Assembly (NCBI GenBank): GCA_032433765.1
Contig: JAVIAB010000051.1
Coordinates: 83,963,973 to 84,027,972 of the forward strand
DNA: 64,000 nt
DNA from: Megaustenia siamemsis
Lineage: Eukaryota; Mollusca; Gastropoda; Stylommatophora; Ariophantidae
Reading direction: 5' to 3'
The stretch's first letter is position 1; each line of letters starts with the position of its first letter. Position numbers and translations under genes: made by a program. Under the pieces are notes generated by a model, which saw nothing but the letters and a program-made list of their open reading frames with translations, had not been told where the DNA came from and did not search any database. This document shows, piece after piece, positions 21,241 to 32,685 of this stretch.

Positions 21241-22209
21241 ATGGAGAAACAATCGCGTTCATACAGACATAATGTAAATAACATTGCAACCATCAATATT
21301 TGCGGTATCAGAGACAAAGAAGAACAATTAATTGACGCAATGATAAAAAGAAGAATCAAAATACTTGGAGTAGCAGACACAAGACTGAAGGAGAAACAAA
21401 CAAGGAAAGCGTACATGAATTATACCATAATAAACTCAGGAGTTAACACCAACGAAGTAGCAAAACACGGAGTAGGATTCATTGTAGACCCAGAAACGTC
21501 CAAAAACATTATAGAAATACATCAACATTCAGAAAGGATAATTACCCTAAGAGTAATAGAAAACAACGTCAATATAACATACATCCAAATATATGCACCT
21601 TGCAACAACAACGACGAAGAGAGCGAAGAATTCTACGAAACACTTAACGAAATCATAAACAAAGTAAATAAGAACGAAGATCTACTGGTGATGGGGGACT
21701 TTAACGGGAGACCAGGAAAACGCAATTATGAGAACTCCAAATATCTGGGCCCATTTGGAGATAACACAAATAGAAAGAACGAAAATGGCAACCGAATGCT
21801 TGAATTATGCAATCAACATGAATTATGCATAACTAACACTTTCTTTAAGCATAAAGACTCACAAATATACACCTGGTATAAATGGAACGATAACAATTGT
21901 AAAAGTCAAATAGATTTCATCCTAGCGAGAACACAAAGGAAGAGGAAAATCAGAGATAGCAGAGCGGTACCTAACATCACAAATGATACAGACCATAAAA
22001 TGGTGCTAATAACCATCCAGAAGGCAAAACAAGACAACAAGAACCAAATGAAAACAAGAAAACAATCTGAAAGGACAATAAAATTAAGCCAACTTAAAAC
22101 AGAAGATAAAAAGAAAGAAATAGAAAAACAACTAGAAAGCCAATTTAAACAACTATCACAACAAATAACTACAGTAGATAACGAGTGGCTCATATTCAAA
22201 AATCATTGA
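21241..22209 (+). CDS. LINE-A endonuclease (APE-type) part of ORF2
   Basis: Starts at the first ATG (21241), 322 codons. Motifs: A-T-I-N-I-C-G-I near residue 15 (usual place of the catalytic Asn), L-G-V-A-D-T-R-L-K-E near residue 43, Y-I-Q-I-Y-A-P near residue 112, V-M-G-D-F-N-G-R near residue 150, S-Q-I-D-F-I-L near residue 222 and T-D-H-K-M-V near residue 251 (terminal Asp-His). The metal-binding Glu of the usual S-E-T-R motif is Asp here. The ORF ends by a frameshift and its last codons overlap the RT frame (22185 onward). In an intact element both would be one protein. Confidence 0.88.
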   Translation: MEKQSRSYRHNVNNIATINICGIRDKEEQLIDAMIKRRIKILGVADTRLKEKQTRKAYMNYTIINSGVNTNEVAKHGVGFIVDPETSKNIIEIHQHSERIITLRVIENNVNITYIQIYAPCNNNDEESEEFYETLNEIINKVNKNEDLLVMGDFNGRPGKRNYENSKYLGPFGDNTNRKNENGNRMLELCNQHELCITNTFFKHKDSQIYTWYKWNDNNCKSQIDFILARTQRKRKIRDSRAVPNITNDTDHKMVLITIQKAKQDNKNQMKTRKQSERTIKLSQLKTEDKKKEIEKQLESQFKQLSQQITTVDNEWLIFKNH

Positions 22210-24242
22210 CGAAAATAGCAACCACAATATGCGGAACGAAGCAAAGGAAGAAGGAGGGAAAGATGAGCGCTCAATGGTGGAATGACATAGTCAAGAACGC
22301 CATAAAAAGAAAGAAAAAACTATACAAAATCTGGCTAAAAACTAAAAAGCCAAGCGATTATGATATATACACAATAGAAAGAAGAGAAGTGAAGAAATTA
22401 ATCAAAGAAGAAAAACATAAAGCATGGATAAAATTTGGCGAAATGATTAGTAACAACCACAAATCAGCAACCAGAGATTTCTATAGAACAATTAAAGCCA
22501 TAAGACAAAAGAAAGACAATTATGACCCAACTGAAATCATCAATGATAAACGAGGCCAAGCAATAACAAACAAAGCGCAAATCTTAACGAGATGGAAAGA
22601 ATATTTCGAAGAGCTTTTGAATGTAGAAACAAGTCTAAAAACTCACAAAAAACAACTAACAGTTGGCGATAAAGAACCAAATATACTAATGGAAGAAATA
22701 GAAGAAACATTACGACTAGCACCAAGAAACAAAGCCCCAGGAATCGATAACATCCCAGTAGAAATGCTAACAGCAGCGGGAGAGGCAGGATGTAAATGGC
22801 TACACAGAATATTCAACGCTGCATGGATACAACAGCAAGTCCCAGACGATTGGAAACAGTCCATTATATTACCAATATGGAAAAAGAAGGGCAGCAGAAG
22901 AGACTGCAACCAATATAGAGGAATATCGCTATTAAGCCACACAGGGAAGTTATATGCCAAGATAGTTGAAAAAAGATTGAGACCAATTATAGACCCACAA
23001 CTAAGCGATGCTCAGATGGGCTTCAGGAGGAACAGAGGTTGCACAGATGCCCTGTTTATCATAAAACAACTAGCGGAGAAAACAATAGAGCATAATAAAA
23101 CACTGTATACAGCTTTTATTGACCAAGAAAAGGCGTTCGATAGGGTGGACAGGGAACAACTATGGTCCGTATTGCCCTTGTACGGAGTGAGTCACCACCT
23201 AGTAGAGATATGCAAGAGCCTCTATGAAAGTAGTCGCACTACAGTAAGATCTTCAGCAGGCTACTCTAAACACTTCACCATTAACTCCGGAGTAAGACAA
23301 GGCTGCGTGCTTTCCCCCTTACTTTTCATCACATATATGGACAATATAAGCACATTAGCATGGCCAGTCAAAGGAAACATACCAACACGGATGACAACAA
23401 ACGATAACACAGAAGAGAACGAAATATACGTACCAGAAAACAACAGAAGAGAGGAAGAAATAAATGAAATACTATTTGCAGACGACCAAGTTCTGATACA
23501 TGAAACAAATGAGGACCTACAAGAACATATCAACAGGCTAAACAACACTTGTAAACAATACAACATGAAGATCAACATAAGCAAAACCGAAGTAATGGCA
23601 ATAGCGAGAAAGGAAGAAAAACTAAACATCATAATAGATAATACATCTTTGAAACAAGTAGACAATTTTAAATATCTGGGTAGCACGCTAACACAAGACA
23701 ATAATCAAGAAACAGAGATAGATATAAGGTGTAACAAAGCATGCCAAGTTATAGGCCAAGTATCAACACTATTGAAAAACAAAGCAATAACTACGGAAGC
23801 AAAAAGGGCAATATACAAATCAATGTTTCTACCAACTCTGTTCTATTAGTGCCAGAATTGGACGCTGGACTCTAGAACAAAAAGAAAGATAACGACCACA
23901 GAAATGAAATGTGTCAGAAGAATGACAGGAAACAGCTTAAGGGACAGAGTAAGAAACACTGACCTGAGGAAGAAACTCGAAATTGAACCAGCCATCGAAT
24001 ACATAAAGAAACAACAGATAAATTGGTTCGGCCACATAACAAGACAGAAAGAACTAACAATGAATCAAAGAGCCATAAACAAACGCTACGAAAACGTCAG
24101 ATTAAGAGGAAGACCGAGAAAGAGATGGATAAATGGAATACTAGAGTCACTAGGAGGAATAACATCAGAAGAGGCCAACAGAAGAGCAAAGAATCGCAGA
24201 TTGTTTCTCCCCTCGACGCCAACGGCAACAGAGGAAGGATAG
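22185..24242 (+). pseudogene. LINE-A reverse transcriptase and C-terminal part of ORF2
   Basis: Open from about 22185 to a TAG at 23847-23849 (554 codons), then the same frame continues to 24242. Linker with basic residues first, fingers A-P-G-I-D-N-I-P-V-E-M near 22735, Y-R-G-I-S-L-L-S near 22915, motif A F-I-D-Q-E-K-A-F-D-R-V near 23119, motif B G-V-R-Q-G-C-V-L-S-P near 23290, catalytic F-A-D-D near 23477, thumb F-K-Y-L-G-S-T near 23669, and R-L-R-G-R-P-R-K-R-W near 24105. The nonsense codon falls at the Tyr-Gly-Cys position of the thumb. There is no initiator ATG at the left end: it is a frameshift continuation of the endonuclease. Confidence 0.9.
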
Positions 24243-24255
24243 TAGTAGTAGTAGT
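24238..24255 (+). repeat. (TAG)n tail of LINE-A
   Basis: Six TAG units at the 3' end. RTE-like LINEs commonly end in a short microsatellite instead of poly-A. Confidence 0.9.
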
Positions 24256-24442
24256 AGAGACGTTTACCATATTGGCAAAATTGGTAAACGTGTGTGTCCC
24301 CTACTGTATTTTAACAAATCCAGGACAAAAGTTAAAAAATCGGGACAAATTCGGGACAGTAACAAATCCTGGACAAAGGTTGAAAAAAAAACAGTAAAAA
24401 ATCAGGACTGTCCCGGAAAAATCGGGACGTCTGGTCACCTTA

Positions 24443-24450
24443 ATGTAAAC
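24443..24450. repeat. 8-bp target-site duplication, right (atgtaaac)
   Basis: Exact partner of 20511-20518. Confidence 0.85.
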
Positions 24451-25228
24451 TCATGTCTACAGCATAGCGTCACGGACACAACTGTGGAATAAATTGAATT
24501 TCTCTTATTTTATGAAGACAAGTATCTCCCGGATTACCTCCATAATAATATTCATTGATTATTATTTGGCTCCATTCTCTTTACCTGATGGTTCAACGTG
24601 AGCGTTTGTCAGATGATGCTCTCATTGAGGCTCAAGTCTGTGTCCTATCTATCCCCGCAAATTCTGTCCGTGGATGTAGACAAAAATGACTCCCATGAGG
24701 TCAACCAAACGTTTCTTTACTGTGGGTCTAGTACGGTGGGTTGGAAAGTTTCCTATCATGTATGTCACATGATCGGCCGACGTTTACCCGTATCCTAGAA
24801 ACAACTGCCTATAAGAAATGCTTCGGCAACTAGTTTACGGTTACAGTCTAAGCCTTTTTCGAAACTAGAGATTAATTTGATAAGGTATTCTATGCAATAA
24901 ACTTTCATTCAATTCTAGTTTATCGCCCATCGTGCTTGTGTGTTTTAGTCATGTGACAATACTGATAAGCCATAACTTTCAGAACTATAGATCATGTGAA
25001 TTAAATACATAGCAGTTCTGTCATTTCAATGCAATCAATCTGCCATATTTTTCTTGACAAACCAACGGCATTTTCTTTTCTCTAGCTATTTACGAAAGAA
25101 TAGGAGGGACTAAATGCAAAAAAAATGTATTGATTATGGTCTGAACTGTATGTGTTACCATTTGTAAAGAGTAAAATAATGGCTCCCAGCCAGTACTATT
25201 ATATAAGATCACATTTTTGTTCAAGCTA
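24451..25228. other. Unassigned stretch with one short dispersed repeat
   Basis: Segment 24530-24600 (ataataatattcattgatta ... ggctcc ... cctgatgg) resembles 27885-27950. Otherwise nothing recognised. Confidence 0.5.
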
Positions 25229-26775
25229 GGCCCTTTACATTGTAGGGGTTGTTTGTTAACTGCGACGCACTACTTTGTCAAGGTAAGTGGTAATATCAGA
25301 TGGATCTCTACATTGTCAGGGTTGTTTGTTGACTTCCATTCATTACTTGTGTCAGGGCCAGTGGCAATAACAGAGGGATCTCTACATTGTCAGGGTTGTT
25401 TGTTGACTTCCATTCATTACTTGTGTCAGGGTCAGTGGCAATAACAGAGGGGTCTCTACATTGTCAGGGTTGTTTGTTGAATTCCATTCATTACTTGTGT
25501 CAGGGTCAGTGGCAATAACAGAGGGATCTCTACATTGTCAGGGTTGTTTGTTGACTTCCATTCACTTCCTGTGTCAGGGTCAGTGGCAATAACAGAGGGA
25601 TCTCTACATTGTCAGGGTTGTTTGTTGACTTCCATTCACTTCCTGTGTCAGGGTCAGTGGCAATAACAGAGGGATCTCTACATTGTCAGGGTTGTTTGTT
25701 GAATTCCATTCATTACTTGTGTCAGGGTCAGTGGCAATAACAGAGGGATCTCTACATTGTCGGGTTATTTGTTGACTTCTATTCACTACCTGTGTCAGGG
25801 GCAGTGGCAATAACAAAGGGATCTCTAAATTGTCGGGGTTGTTTGTTGACTTCCATTCACTACCTGTGTCAGGGTCAGTGGCAATAACAAAGGGATCTCT
25901 AAATTGTCGGGGTTGTTTGTTGACTTCCATTCACTACCTGTGTCAGGGTCAGTGGCAATAACAAAGGGATCTCTAAATTGTCGGGTTGTTTGTTGACTTC
26001 CATTCACTACCTGTGTCAGGGGCAGTGGCAATAACAAAGGGATCTCTACATTGTCGGGTTATTTGTTGAATTCCATTCATTACTTGTGTCAGGGTCAGTG
26101 GCAATAACAGAGGGATCTCTACATTGTCGGGTTGTTTGTTGACTTCCATTCACTACCTGTGTCAGGGTCAGTGGCAATAACAAAGGGATCTCTACTTTGT
26201 CAGGGTTGTTTGTTGACTTCCATTCATTACTTGTGTCAAGGTCAGTGGCAATAACAGAGGGGTCTCTACATTGTCGGGGTTGTTTGTTGACTTCCATTCA
26301 CTACCTGTGTCAGGGTCAGTGGCAATAACAGAGGGATCTCTACATTGTCAAGGTTGTTTATTGACTTCCATTCACTACCTGTGTCAGGGTCAGTGGCAAT
26401 AACAGAGGGGTCTCTACATTGACAGGGTTGTTTGTTGACTTCCATTCACTACCTGTGTCAGGATCAGTGGCAATAACAGAGGGGTCTCTACATTGTCGGG
26501 GTTGTTTATTGACTTCCATTCACTACCTGTGTCAAGGTCAGTGGCAATAACAGAGGGGTCTCTACATTATCGGGGTTGTTTATTGACTTCCATTCACTAC
26601 CTGTGCCAGGATCAGTGGCAATAACTGAGGGATCTCTACATTGTCGGGGTTGTTTATTGACTTCCATTCATTAGCTGTGTCAAGGTCCGTGGCAATAACA
26701 GAGGGATCTCTACATTGACTGGGTTGTTTGTTGACTTCCATTCACTACCTGTGTTAGGGTCAGTGGCAATAACAG
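25229..26775. repeat. 74-bp minisatellite, about 21 copies
   Basis: gttgtttgttgacttccatt recurs every 74 bp (for example 25321, 25395) with ggcaataacagagggatctc in each unit. Copies vary by single bases (cattact/cactacc, aga/aaa, gtcagg/gtcggg) in blocks, suggesting local homogenisation. The first unit at 25229 is the most diverged. No LINE relation recognised. Confidence 0.95.
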
Positions 26776-27528
26776 CCGATAAAGACCCAATGCACCTCCA
26801 CGCCATGTCTCTGGTAACAGACTAACCAGTGTGGCCAAAAATAGGTATAAGAGAGAAGGTTATAAGAATGTTGTGCCGAGTACAGCTAAGTTGTAATTTA
26901 TTTTTTATTTCCGCAACAACTTGTAATTTTTTTGGTATCAAACATTGCCTGTTCATTTTATGTTCCAAAGGAAATATTTGTCCTGTTTGAAAAAGCGTGG
27001 GCTTCCAGACAAGTCTAGCCTTTACAACACTGCGTCATATATCTTCGTGTCGACATTTTAGTATCTCTACTTTTTTCTTTTCTTTTTTTTTTTTTTTTTA
27101 AACGGGATTGTGCCGTTCGTCCAACCTTCCTCCATTTACATCCGGGCCCTCAACTGGAATCGGCACAGGAACTATAAGAATACTCAACTATTATTCCTAC
27201 CGTCATAGTCACTATAATACCCAAGTCTCTTACCACTTATCTTTGTGTGCGCAGTTAACTTGCGTGTCGTAAATTATATCGGCTTGGTCACAGACTACGC
27301 TACGCATTTATGGAACTGCTCAGTCCTAGACATTAACAGTACTCAAGATTTGGAACAATGACAGCAACTATTGTTTGTAATGATTAAACACAAAAATATT
27401 CAACATTTTCTTTACTTTAGGCCCGTACTATTAAAACATTTGGGCTAACCTTCAAATGGGAACGTTTCTTTCTAAAAGAGAACTTGTTACTAAATAATAA
27501 AGATCTAAACAGGTAAAGTATTTTATTT
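26776..27528. other. Unassigned stretch with poly-T
   Basis: A T-run lies at 27082-27100. No gene or known element seen. Confidence 0.5.
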
Positions 27529-27828
27529 CACTCAGAAAAAAAAGACAAATAACAACAACAGAAACAAACAAAGAACAATATATAGCCCGAAGCAGAATCG
27601 AACCCATGCTCCTTGGTACTGCGCCTTGCCACGAGACGCCGAACGTTATGGATCGCTGCCACTCAGCTAACTTAAACAGCTTATATTAGATAGCTGAGTG
27701 ACAGTATTCCCTAGCGTTCGGCTTCTCGTGGCAAGGCGAAGTACCAAGGATCACGGGTTCGATTCTGCTTTGGACCATATATTGTTCTTTGTATTTTTCT
27801 GTTGTTTATTTGTCATTTTTTCTGAGTG
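27529..27828. repeat. Large palindrome: two tRNA-like SINE heads arranged head to head
   Basis: The outer ends cactcag (27529) and ctgagtg (27828) and the inner stem cactcagcta (27660-27669) / tagctgagtg (27691-27700) belong to one imperfect inverted repeat of about 140 bp per arm with a 21-nt loop. Read outward from the centre, each arm has an A-box-like tagctgagtgg or tagctgagtga and a B-box-like gggttcgattctgc, so each looks like a tRNA-derived SINE head. Arms differ at roughly one base in ten. It could be a fold-back element or two SINE insertions in opposite directions. Confidence 0.8.
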
Positions 27829-27884
27829 CTGTGAAACATACCTCTTCCTCCTATGATTCGCTGAATTATCGCCTCGGAAGTTTC

Positions 27885-27950
27885 CCTCTATAATAATATT
27901 CATTTATTATTATTTGTCTCCAGTATTTAATTTCACTCCTGATGGAGTTG
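27885..27950. repeat. Short dispersed repeat, second copy
   Basis: taataatattcatttattat followed by tatttgtctcc matches 24530-24575, and cctgatgg occurs downstream in both. The core is itself palindromic. Function unknown. Confidence 0.5.
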
Positions 27951-28145
27951 GTTATGGAGTCTGTGCTTAGTTTAGCTCATTTAAATAGAAAATAAATACA
28001 GACGCCGTCGTGCACTTCAGGTTTAAGGAATATAGCAATCGAGTCCCTGTTTCACTTTTACAACCGAAATATTTGTGAGTGATAAGGCCAGTATTATCTT
28101 TCCTGCCCAGAAAACTCCGGTACCAATTTATGCCGCCGATTCCCA

Positions 28146-28396
28146 TTGAGTGCCGTCTCCGCATCGAAGGTTGGCTACCATGGAGCGCCATTCTGCTCTG
28201 TCTCTTGCTTTGATGGTGCAGGTTGTCATAGGCTGACTTGTCCTTCTTTTAAAGTTACTCGTCCACGCAAGTTTTGGTCTACCTCTGCTTCTTTTACCTT
28301 GAATTTTCCATTCCAAGATTACTTTTGTAATCTGTTGGCTGTTGTGTCTTTTAACATGCCTCCAAAATAAATCTCATTTGTCTTCTTTGAATTGTA
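28146..28396 (-). mobile_element. LINE-B copy 3, 5'-truncated 3' end, minus strand
   Basis: Minus-strand reading gives the LINE-B C-terminus: K-I-Q-G-K-R-S-R-G-R-P-K-L, then I-K-A-R-D-R-A-E-W-R-S-M-V-A-N-L-R-C-G-D-G-T ending near 28148. Similarity fades upstream near 28396. No ATG-tail remains beyond a short tgaatgg-like remnant. Confidence 0.9.
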
Positions 28397-28506
28397 TTTA
28401 TGTCGTCGATAAGAATCGAAAATGACTTACTGTCATCACTAGTGAGATGACTAAGACCTGCACTACCTTGTGTTTCCTTCAAAAAGAGTCGATATTATTT
28501 ATACTT

Positions 28507-29960
28507 ATCAAACTACCTCTAGTATATTACCCTCTCAAATCATCTCTATAATATTACCCTCTCAAATTATTTGATAAAATATCTTTAAAAGAAAACTGCT
28601 AGAACAAAAATTCATATAGGAGAAGGTGTATCTTGGTCTACGCCCTATGGGCCGGTTACGGCTCGAAAGGTCAATAGATAGATAGATAGAAATTACTTCT
28701 ATAATATTGCCTTCTCAAAAACCTCTATTATAATTCCTTCTCAAATCATCTCTATCATATTGCCTTCTCAAAACCTCTATTATATTACCCTCTCAAATCA
28801 TCTCTATAATATTACCCTCTCAAATTATCTCTATAATATTGCCTTTTCAAACCACCTCTATTATATTGCCTTCTCAAACTACCTGTATTATATTGCCTTC
28901 TCAAATCACCTCTATAATATTGCCTTTTAAAATTACCTCTATAATATTGCCTTCTCAAAAACCTCTATTATATTACCTCTTAAATCATCTCTATAATATT
29001 ACCCTCTCAAATTATATCTATAATATTGCCTTTTCAAACTAACTCTATTATATTGCCTTCTCAAACTACCTGTATTATATTGCCTTCTCAAATCATCTCT
29101 ATTATATTACCTTCTCAAATCACCTCTATAATATTGCCTTCTCAAAAACCTCTATTATATTACCCTCTCATAACATCTCTATAATATTACCCTCTAAAAT
29201 TATCTCTATAATATTGCCTTTTCAAATTACCTCTATTATATTGCCTTCTCAAACTACCTGTATTATATTGCCTTCTCAAATCATCTCTATAATATTACCT
29301 TCTCAAACTACCTCTATTATATTACCTTCTCAAATCACCTCTATTATATTGCCTTCTCAAATCACCTCTATTATATTGCCTTCTCAAATCATCTCTATAA
29401 TATTGCCTTCACAAATCATCTCTATAATATTGTTTTCTTAAACTACCTCTATTATATTGCCTTCTCAAATCATCTCTATTATACTGCCTTCTCAAATCAC
29501 CTCTATTATATTGCCTTCACAAATCACCACTATTGTATTGCTTTCTCAAACCACCTCTATTATATTGCTTTCTCAAACTACTTCTATTGTATTACCTTCT
29601 CAAATCACCTCTATAATATTGCTTTCACAAATCTTCTCTATTGTATTGCCTTCTCAAACTACTTCTATTGTATTGCCTTTATAAATCATCTCTATTATGT
29701 TGCCTTCTCAAATCACCACTTTTATATTGTTTTTTCAAACCACCTCTATTATTTTGCCTTTCCAAATTACTTCTATCATTTTGCCTTCTTAGACCACCTC
29801 TATTATGTTGACTCCCAAACCACTTCTATTATTTTGATTTTCAAACCATCTCCATTATATTGATTGACAAAGTATCTTTATTATTTTCTCTTCAAACTTC
29901 AGTTCTAATACGTTACCTTCACAAATTGCCTCTATTCTACCTCCCCTCAAACAACACTTT
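28507..29960. repeat. 27-bp AT-rich minisatellite, about 49 copies
   Basis: Unit cctctattatattgccttct plus caaatca, with frequent swaps (tatt/taat, gccttc/ccctc, atca/acta). It is interrupted at 28565-28695 by sequence carrying a LINE-D tail. Variation rises towards the right end, where units become hard to delimit after 29800. One plus frame is open in places (for example 29214-29441) simply because 27 is divisible by three. Confidence 0.93.
28616..28692 (+). mobile_element. LINE-D 3' tail, severely 5'-truncated insertion
   Basis: ggagaaggtgtatcttggtc ... cggctcgaaaggtcaatag followed by gatagatagatag matches the 3' end of LINE-D at 45411-45475 and the minus-strand piece at 52689-52765. It is inserted inside the 27-bp array. 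Confidence 0.8.
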
Positions 29961-30080
29961 TAATACGTGTCCTTCAATCTTCATTTAGTGACATCTACCA
30001 TTTTTCATTCACAAAACAACTCTAAATTAGTTCACTTACAACCCACTCATCTACCATTTTTCATTCACAACCACGCTCAA

Positions 30081-30124
30081 TTTCCTCCACCACAATCCGC
30101 ATCCACCACAATCCACATCCACTA
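30081..30124. repeat. Short 18-bp-type repeat (ccaccacaatccacat), left block
   Basis: About two units of ccaccacaatccgcat/ccaccacaatccacat. The right block continues at 30333-30372 beyond a LINE-B insertion, so the LINE split this small array. Confidence 0.75.
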
Positions 30125-30332
30125 TCATCATCATCATCGAATGCCATCCCCGCATCGAAGGTTGGCTACCATGGAACGCCATTCCTCTCTGTCTCTTGCT
30201 TTGATGGTGCAGGTTGTCATTGGCTGATTTGTTCATCTTTTGATGTTACTCATCCATGTTAGTATTGATCTGTCTCTTTTACCCTGTATTTTCCCCTCCA
30301 AGATTACTTTTATTAGGCTTTTGTGCCTTTTA
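30125..30332 (-). mobile_element. LINE-B copy 4, 3' end only, with target duplication
   Basis: Starts with the reversed ATG tail (tcatcatcatcatcg) and contains the minus-strand LINE-B terminus up to ttgtgcctttta. acatccacta occurs on both sides (30115-30124 and 30333-30342), a likely 10-bp target duplication, although the target itself is repetitive. Confidence 0.88.
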
Positions 30333-30374
30333 ACATCCACTACAATCCACATCCACCACAATCCACATCCACCA

Positions 30375-31812
30375 TAACCCTATTGTATTTCCTATTCTCT
30401 CCTTAAAAACTACCCTGTTTCATTTCCCCGTAATCTCCCCCCACAAGCGACTCTTCAAGGCCACTTCAAGGCTTTCAACATTTTCACTTTCTTCTCAGTA
30501 CTCCCCCCCCCCCTAATCTCTTATCTCCTTCCTCATGTCCTTTATGTTCCAAAGCAAGGTCTGTCACGTAATCATAGGAAAGTTTTTTTTTTTAAAGAAA
30601 CTTTTAAACTTCTAAATCTATTCAGCATAGACGTTGTTCATTTGTAACAAATACACTTGCTTCAATAGTTTTCTCTATTCTTTTGTACTGACTCCTCAAT
30701 AGTTGTATATATTTTAATTTCCGCTTACTAATTCAATAAAATTCCTAAATCTAAAAAAAAAAAAAAGTATATATCAAAGTTGCTAAATACCTGGGTTCCA
30801 TTGTATTGGTCACGGTTGTAAACCTTAGATACTGGCAATAATAGCTCAAGCTATAGCAGTTCCTGTGAAATCCAAACAAAAATGGCCAGAACAGATACAA
30901 TAAGCTCTTTCAGACTAACTACCCTGACATTTTGAAACTATTATGTTCATATAAAGCCGTGCCTACTTAACCGTATTTTTTGTTAGGGTACTATGTTCTC
31001 TATTACTTTTGTTGTTTTTGCTTTCACCAACAAATTCATGTTTGTATTGTTCGTTTTTACGAAAGCTTTGAGTGGGCGTATATTTGTTGTGTTGTTAGTT
31101 ACAATGAGCTGCGATATTTATTAGCCCCAACAGTTTCTGCTTCATCGTGACATTTTTTTGTTGGTACTGTGACTTGCTTTCCCTCTCAATCTCTCTCATT
31201 TGCTTGACCAACTCAGTCTGTTGCTTGGCACACGGTGTAGCGGTGGATTAGACTTTTTGGTTAACTGGTTAAATGTCTTAGAAGCGCCAAATATTGTATT
31301 TGGTTTCTACTTCTGTCAATTGTAATTGTGTACAAAGTTGATATGAAGGTTTGAATTTCATGACGTCGGGTCCTTTACATTTTCAAGTAAAATAATTATT
31401 CCCAAATTAATAAAACAATTTGGGAACTAAAGAGTAAAACCCAAAGGCAAATTTCTTCTTCCTCTACCTCTTTTTTCTTCTATTCAGTGTTTTCCGACGA
31501 CCGCGCAGGATGAGATTTCTGGTTCCTGCATTGCTTTTGTTCTTCGATTGCTACTCGCTTGACAAGACTTCCCGACCCAGCAGGTGGAGTAACTAATGAG
31601 TTGTGATGAACTAATCCTGGGACATACAGTCACTTTCTGTCAAAAACCGATTTCTTGGACTTTAACCAGAATAATAAGACCTTTTGTTAAGTTCATATTT
31701 ATGGTAGCGAGAAATGGAATTTTACAACACCATTACAGCGCATAATAGAAGAATTTGCAATGAGATAGTATAGCTTGAAGCTTCTTGACGTTTGATTTAT
31801 AAACGACTTTAT
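30375..31812. other. Unassigned stretch
   Basis: A C-run lies at 30506-30514 and A/T-runs at 30584 and 30752. No element or coding signal recognised. Confidence 0.5.
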
Positions 31813-31820
31813 CAATTAAG

Positions 31821-31946
31821 AAATATATTACCGACCACATTACCCCAAAAATCATGTGCTGAAGGTCTGTAAAATGTATGGTCACTAACACCATATTCCC
31901 TATACGCCACTTGGCGTGACGGGGGTACTTTACTTTTGTTTTTATA
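31821..31946 (+). mobile_element. SINE-1, 5'-truncated copy
   Basis: Carries only the 3' body (accgaccacattaccccaaa to cgccacttggcgtgacgg and a T-rich tail). aattaaga is found at 31813-31820 and 31947-31954, a plausible target duplication. Confidence 0.88.
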
Positions 31947-31954
31947 AATTAAGA

Positions 31955-32653
31955 GGTCAGAAATGCAGATTAAAAAAAAAAAAAGGCAATTCTCAGTGTG
32001 TAGATATTCAATCTCATGAATAAACCAAAGCCAAGCATATACAACTGTCCTTCCGGTATGTGTGGCGGGCCAAGATGTCCGCTTATTCAAATAAGGATCG
32101 AGACATGTGATATTTTTGCTGCAGAATGGTTTCAAATGATTATTTCTGGTTTGGATTCTCGTTTGAGGAGAATACGTTAGTCCCGTCGCCTTTATCTAGC
32201 CACAGAGTCAGTATGATTGTAGTGCCCGGACGTAGTGGTACGTGTGGCAGGCGAATGACCGTTGATTGAAATGGAACATTACCAGGTCTGGATTGTTTTT
32301 CCTGATACGAAATGTGGGATCTGTGTTGGACTGCAAATTCGCCACAAGCTTAACTGCTGTCGGATCGAGTGTTTCATCAATGTGATCTGACTTCACTTGT
32401 TGGGGCAACGATTCTTGGGGCACGTTCACTGATCACAAAGTCTCCACGGATTTGGCACGAGACACATGAAGATCGTGCTTCCCACAACGACATTTACAGC
32501 GACCTAGAAGTGCGCATCATGAACTGTGCGCCTTTTTCAGAACTCATCATATTCACTAGAACAATATGAATTATCAAGATGAACATTTTATTCGTTACTG
32601 GAAAGTGACTGAGCAGATATGTGAATGTTCCGCCTGCAGCAACGCCATATATA

Positions 32654-32685
<32 letters not shown>

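Larger units (their letters stand above)
20874..24255 (+). mobile_element. LINE-A, nearly complete copy with (TAG)n tail
   Basis: Endonuclease plus RT, no RNase H, RTE-like. The 8-bp sequence agagacgt occurs at 20866-20873 and again at 24256-24263 directly after the tagtagtag tail, a plausible target duplication that fixes the ends. The 5' UTR (20874-21240) holds caagatggcggagtgaccgc. The coding region has only one frameshift (about 22185-22209) and one nonsense codon (23847-23849), far fewer than the other LINEs here, so it is among the youngest. It sits inside the hAT-like element. Confidence 0.9.
20519..24442. mobile_element. hAT-like non-autonomous DNA transposon carrying a LINE insertion
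   Basis: The left end taaagtgaccata and right end (reverse complement) taaggtgaccaga are terminal inverted repeats with 10 of the first 12 bases alike. Each is followed inward by ccggga/cgggac-type sequence. The exact 8-bp duplication atgtaaac outside both ends is the size made by hAT transposases. Removing the LINE (20874-24255) and its duplicated target leaves about 0.54 kb with no transposase, so it is non-autonomous. The right arm repeats short gggac and aaatc blocks. An open frame from 20694 runs through left-arm sequence into the LINE and is not a recognised protein. Confidence 0.75.
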
